A DNA stretch of 44,375 nucleotides from Fidelibacterota bacterium (GTDB lineage: Bacteria; Fidelibacterota; Marinisomatia; Marinisomatales; TCS55), in NCBI GenBank assembly GCA_016845785.1, contig JAERSH010000041.1, positions 1-44,375 on the forward strand, given 5' to 3'. Both the position numbers and the translations under genes were made by a program. Numbering within the stretch: position 1 is the first letter of the stretch; each line of letters begins with the position of its first letter. The notes under the pieces are model-generated. The model searched no databases. It worked only from the letters and a program-made list of their open reading frames with translations, and was not told the origin of the DNA. Of this stretch, positions 44,289 to 44,375 are shown in pieces.

Positions 44289-44375
44289 TTAGTTTTCAAA
44301 AAAATCTTTTAATGTTTTGACCGCATGGTGATAGTTCACTTTAGCGGAATTTTCACTAATACCCATAATTTCAGA
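44289..44375 (-). CDS. ECF-type sigma factor, C-terminal end only
   Basis: The last 28 codons of a gene cut by the window edge. They read SEIMGISENSAKVNYHHAVK, then TLKDFFEN and TAA, which matches the helix-turn-helix of sigma-70 region 4 (…GxSExxVKxRLxRARxxLr) at the C-terminus of ECF sigma factors. It is the first visible gene of the operon with the membrane protein and the Spy-like protein. Confidence 0.75.
   Translation of the reverse strand, partial: SEIMGISENSAKVNYHHAVKTLKDFFEN

Overview
The window looks like a piece of chromosome from a marine, free-living Gram-negative bacterium of the Candidatus Marinimicrobia / SAR406 (Neomarinimicrobiota) type, or a near relative in the FCB superphylum. 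The main clues are a type IX secretion (T9SS/Por) style C-terminal sorting domain with the YPNPFNPSTSIKF signature, many exported proteins and lipoproteins, and tightly overlapping genes. This placement is inferred from gene content; no rRNA or tRNA gene is present to confirm it.

Layout. 1-18.5 kb is all minus strand. It holds envelope genes and core genes: a zinc-ribbon membrane protein, lgt, a beta-propeller protein, a large SprA-like outer-membrane protein, a BamA/TamA-type barrel and rnr, then a CPBP protease and lepA. Interspersed are copies of an expanding cassette made of a beta-propeller lipoprotein followed by a T9SS-sorted surface protein (1-5.4 kb and 17.2-18.5 kb). 18.7-23.7 kb holds a small plus-strand lipoprotein, smc (minus), and a hicA-hicB-hicB' toxin-antitoxin group (plus). 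23.8-28.9 kb is a ten-gene minus-strand operon, folB-folK-dNK-57 aa protein-doxX-ADH-ferredoxin-OMP-rsmE-hinT, in which nearly every junction overlaps or is 1-2 nt apart. 29-32.1 kb has an EF-hand lipoprotein and groES-groEL under a CIRCE element. 32.2-37.6 kb has dut, an amino-acid permease, DUF423, MscS, and an RHH-PIN-MORN lipoprotein three-gene unit. 37.7-42.2 kb (plus) has pntAA-pntAB-pntB, an exported MsrA, a GNAT enzyme and CsaA. 42.2 kb to the end (minus) has serC and an ECF sigma / anti-sigma-like / Spy-like stress operon.

The most unusual feature is the lipoprotein plus sorted-protein cassette. Four lipoprotein copies are visible, one cut by the window edge. The partner gene appears in three states: full length (941 aa), collapsed in frame to 90 aa (first ~50 plus last ~13 residues joined), and reduced to a ~20-codon tail. 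One lipoprotein copy looks like a mosaic of the other two. This suggests a surface system under active duplication, recombination and decay. No intergenic stretch exceeds 300 bases, and I saw no tRNA, rRNA, CRISPR array, IS element or prophage.
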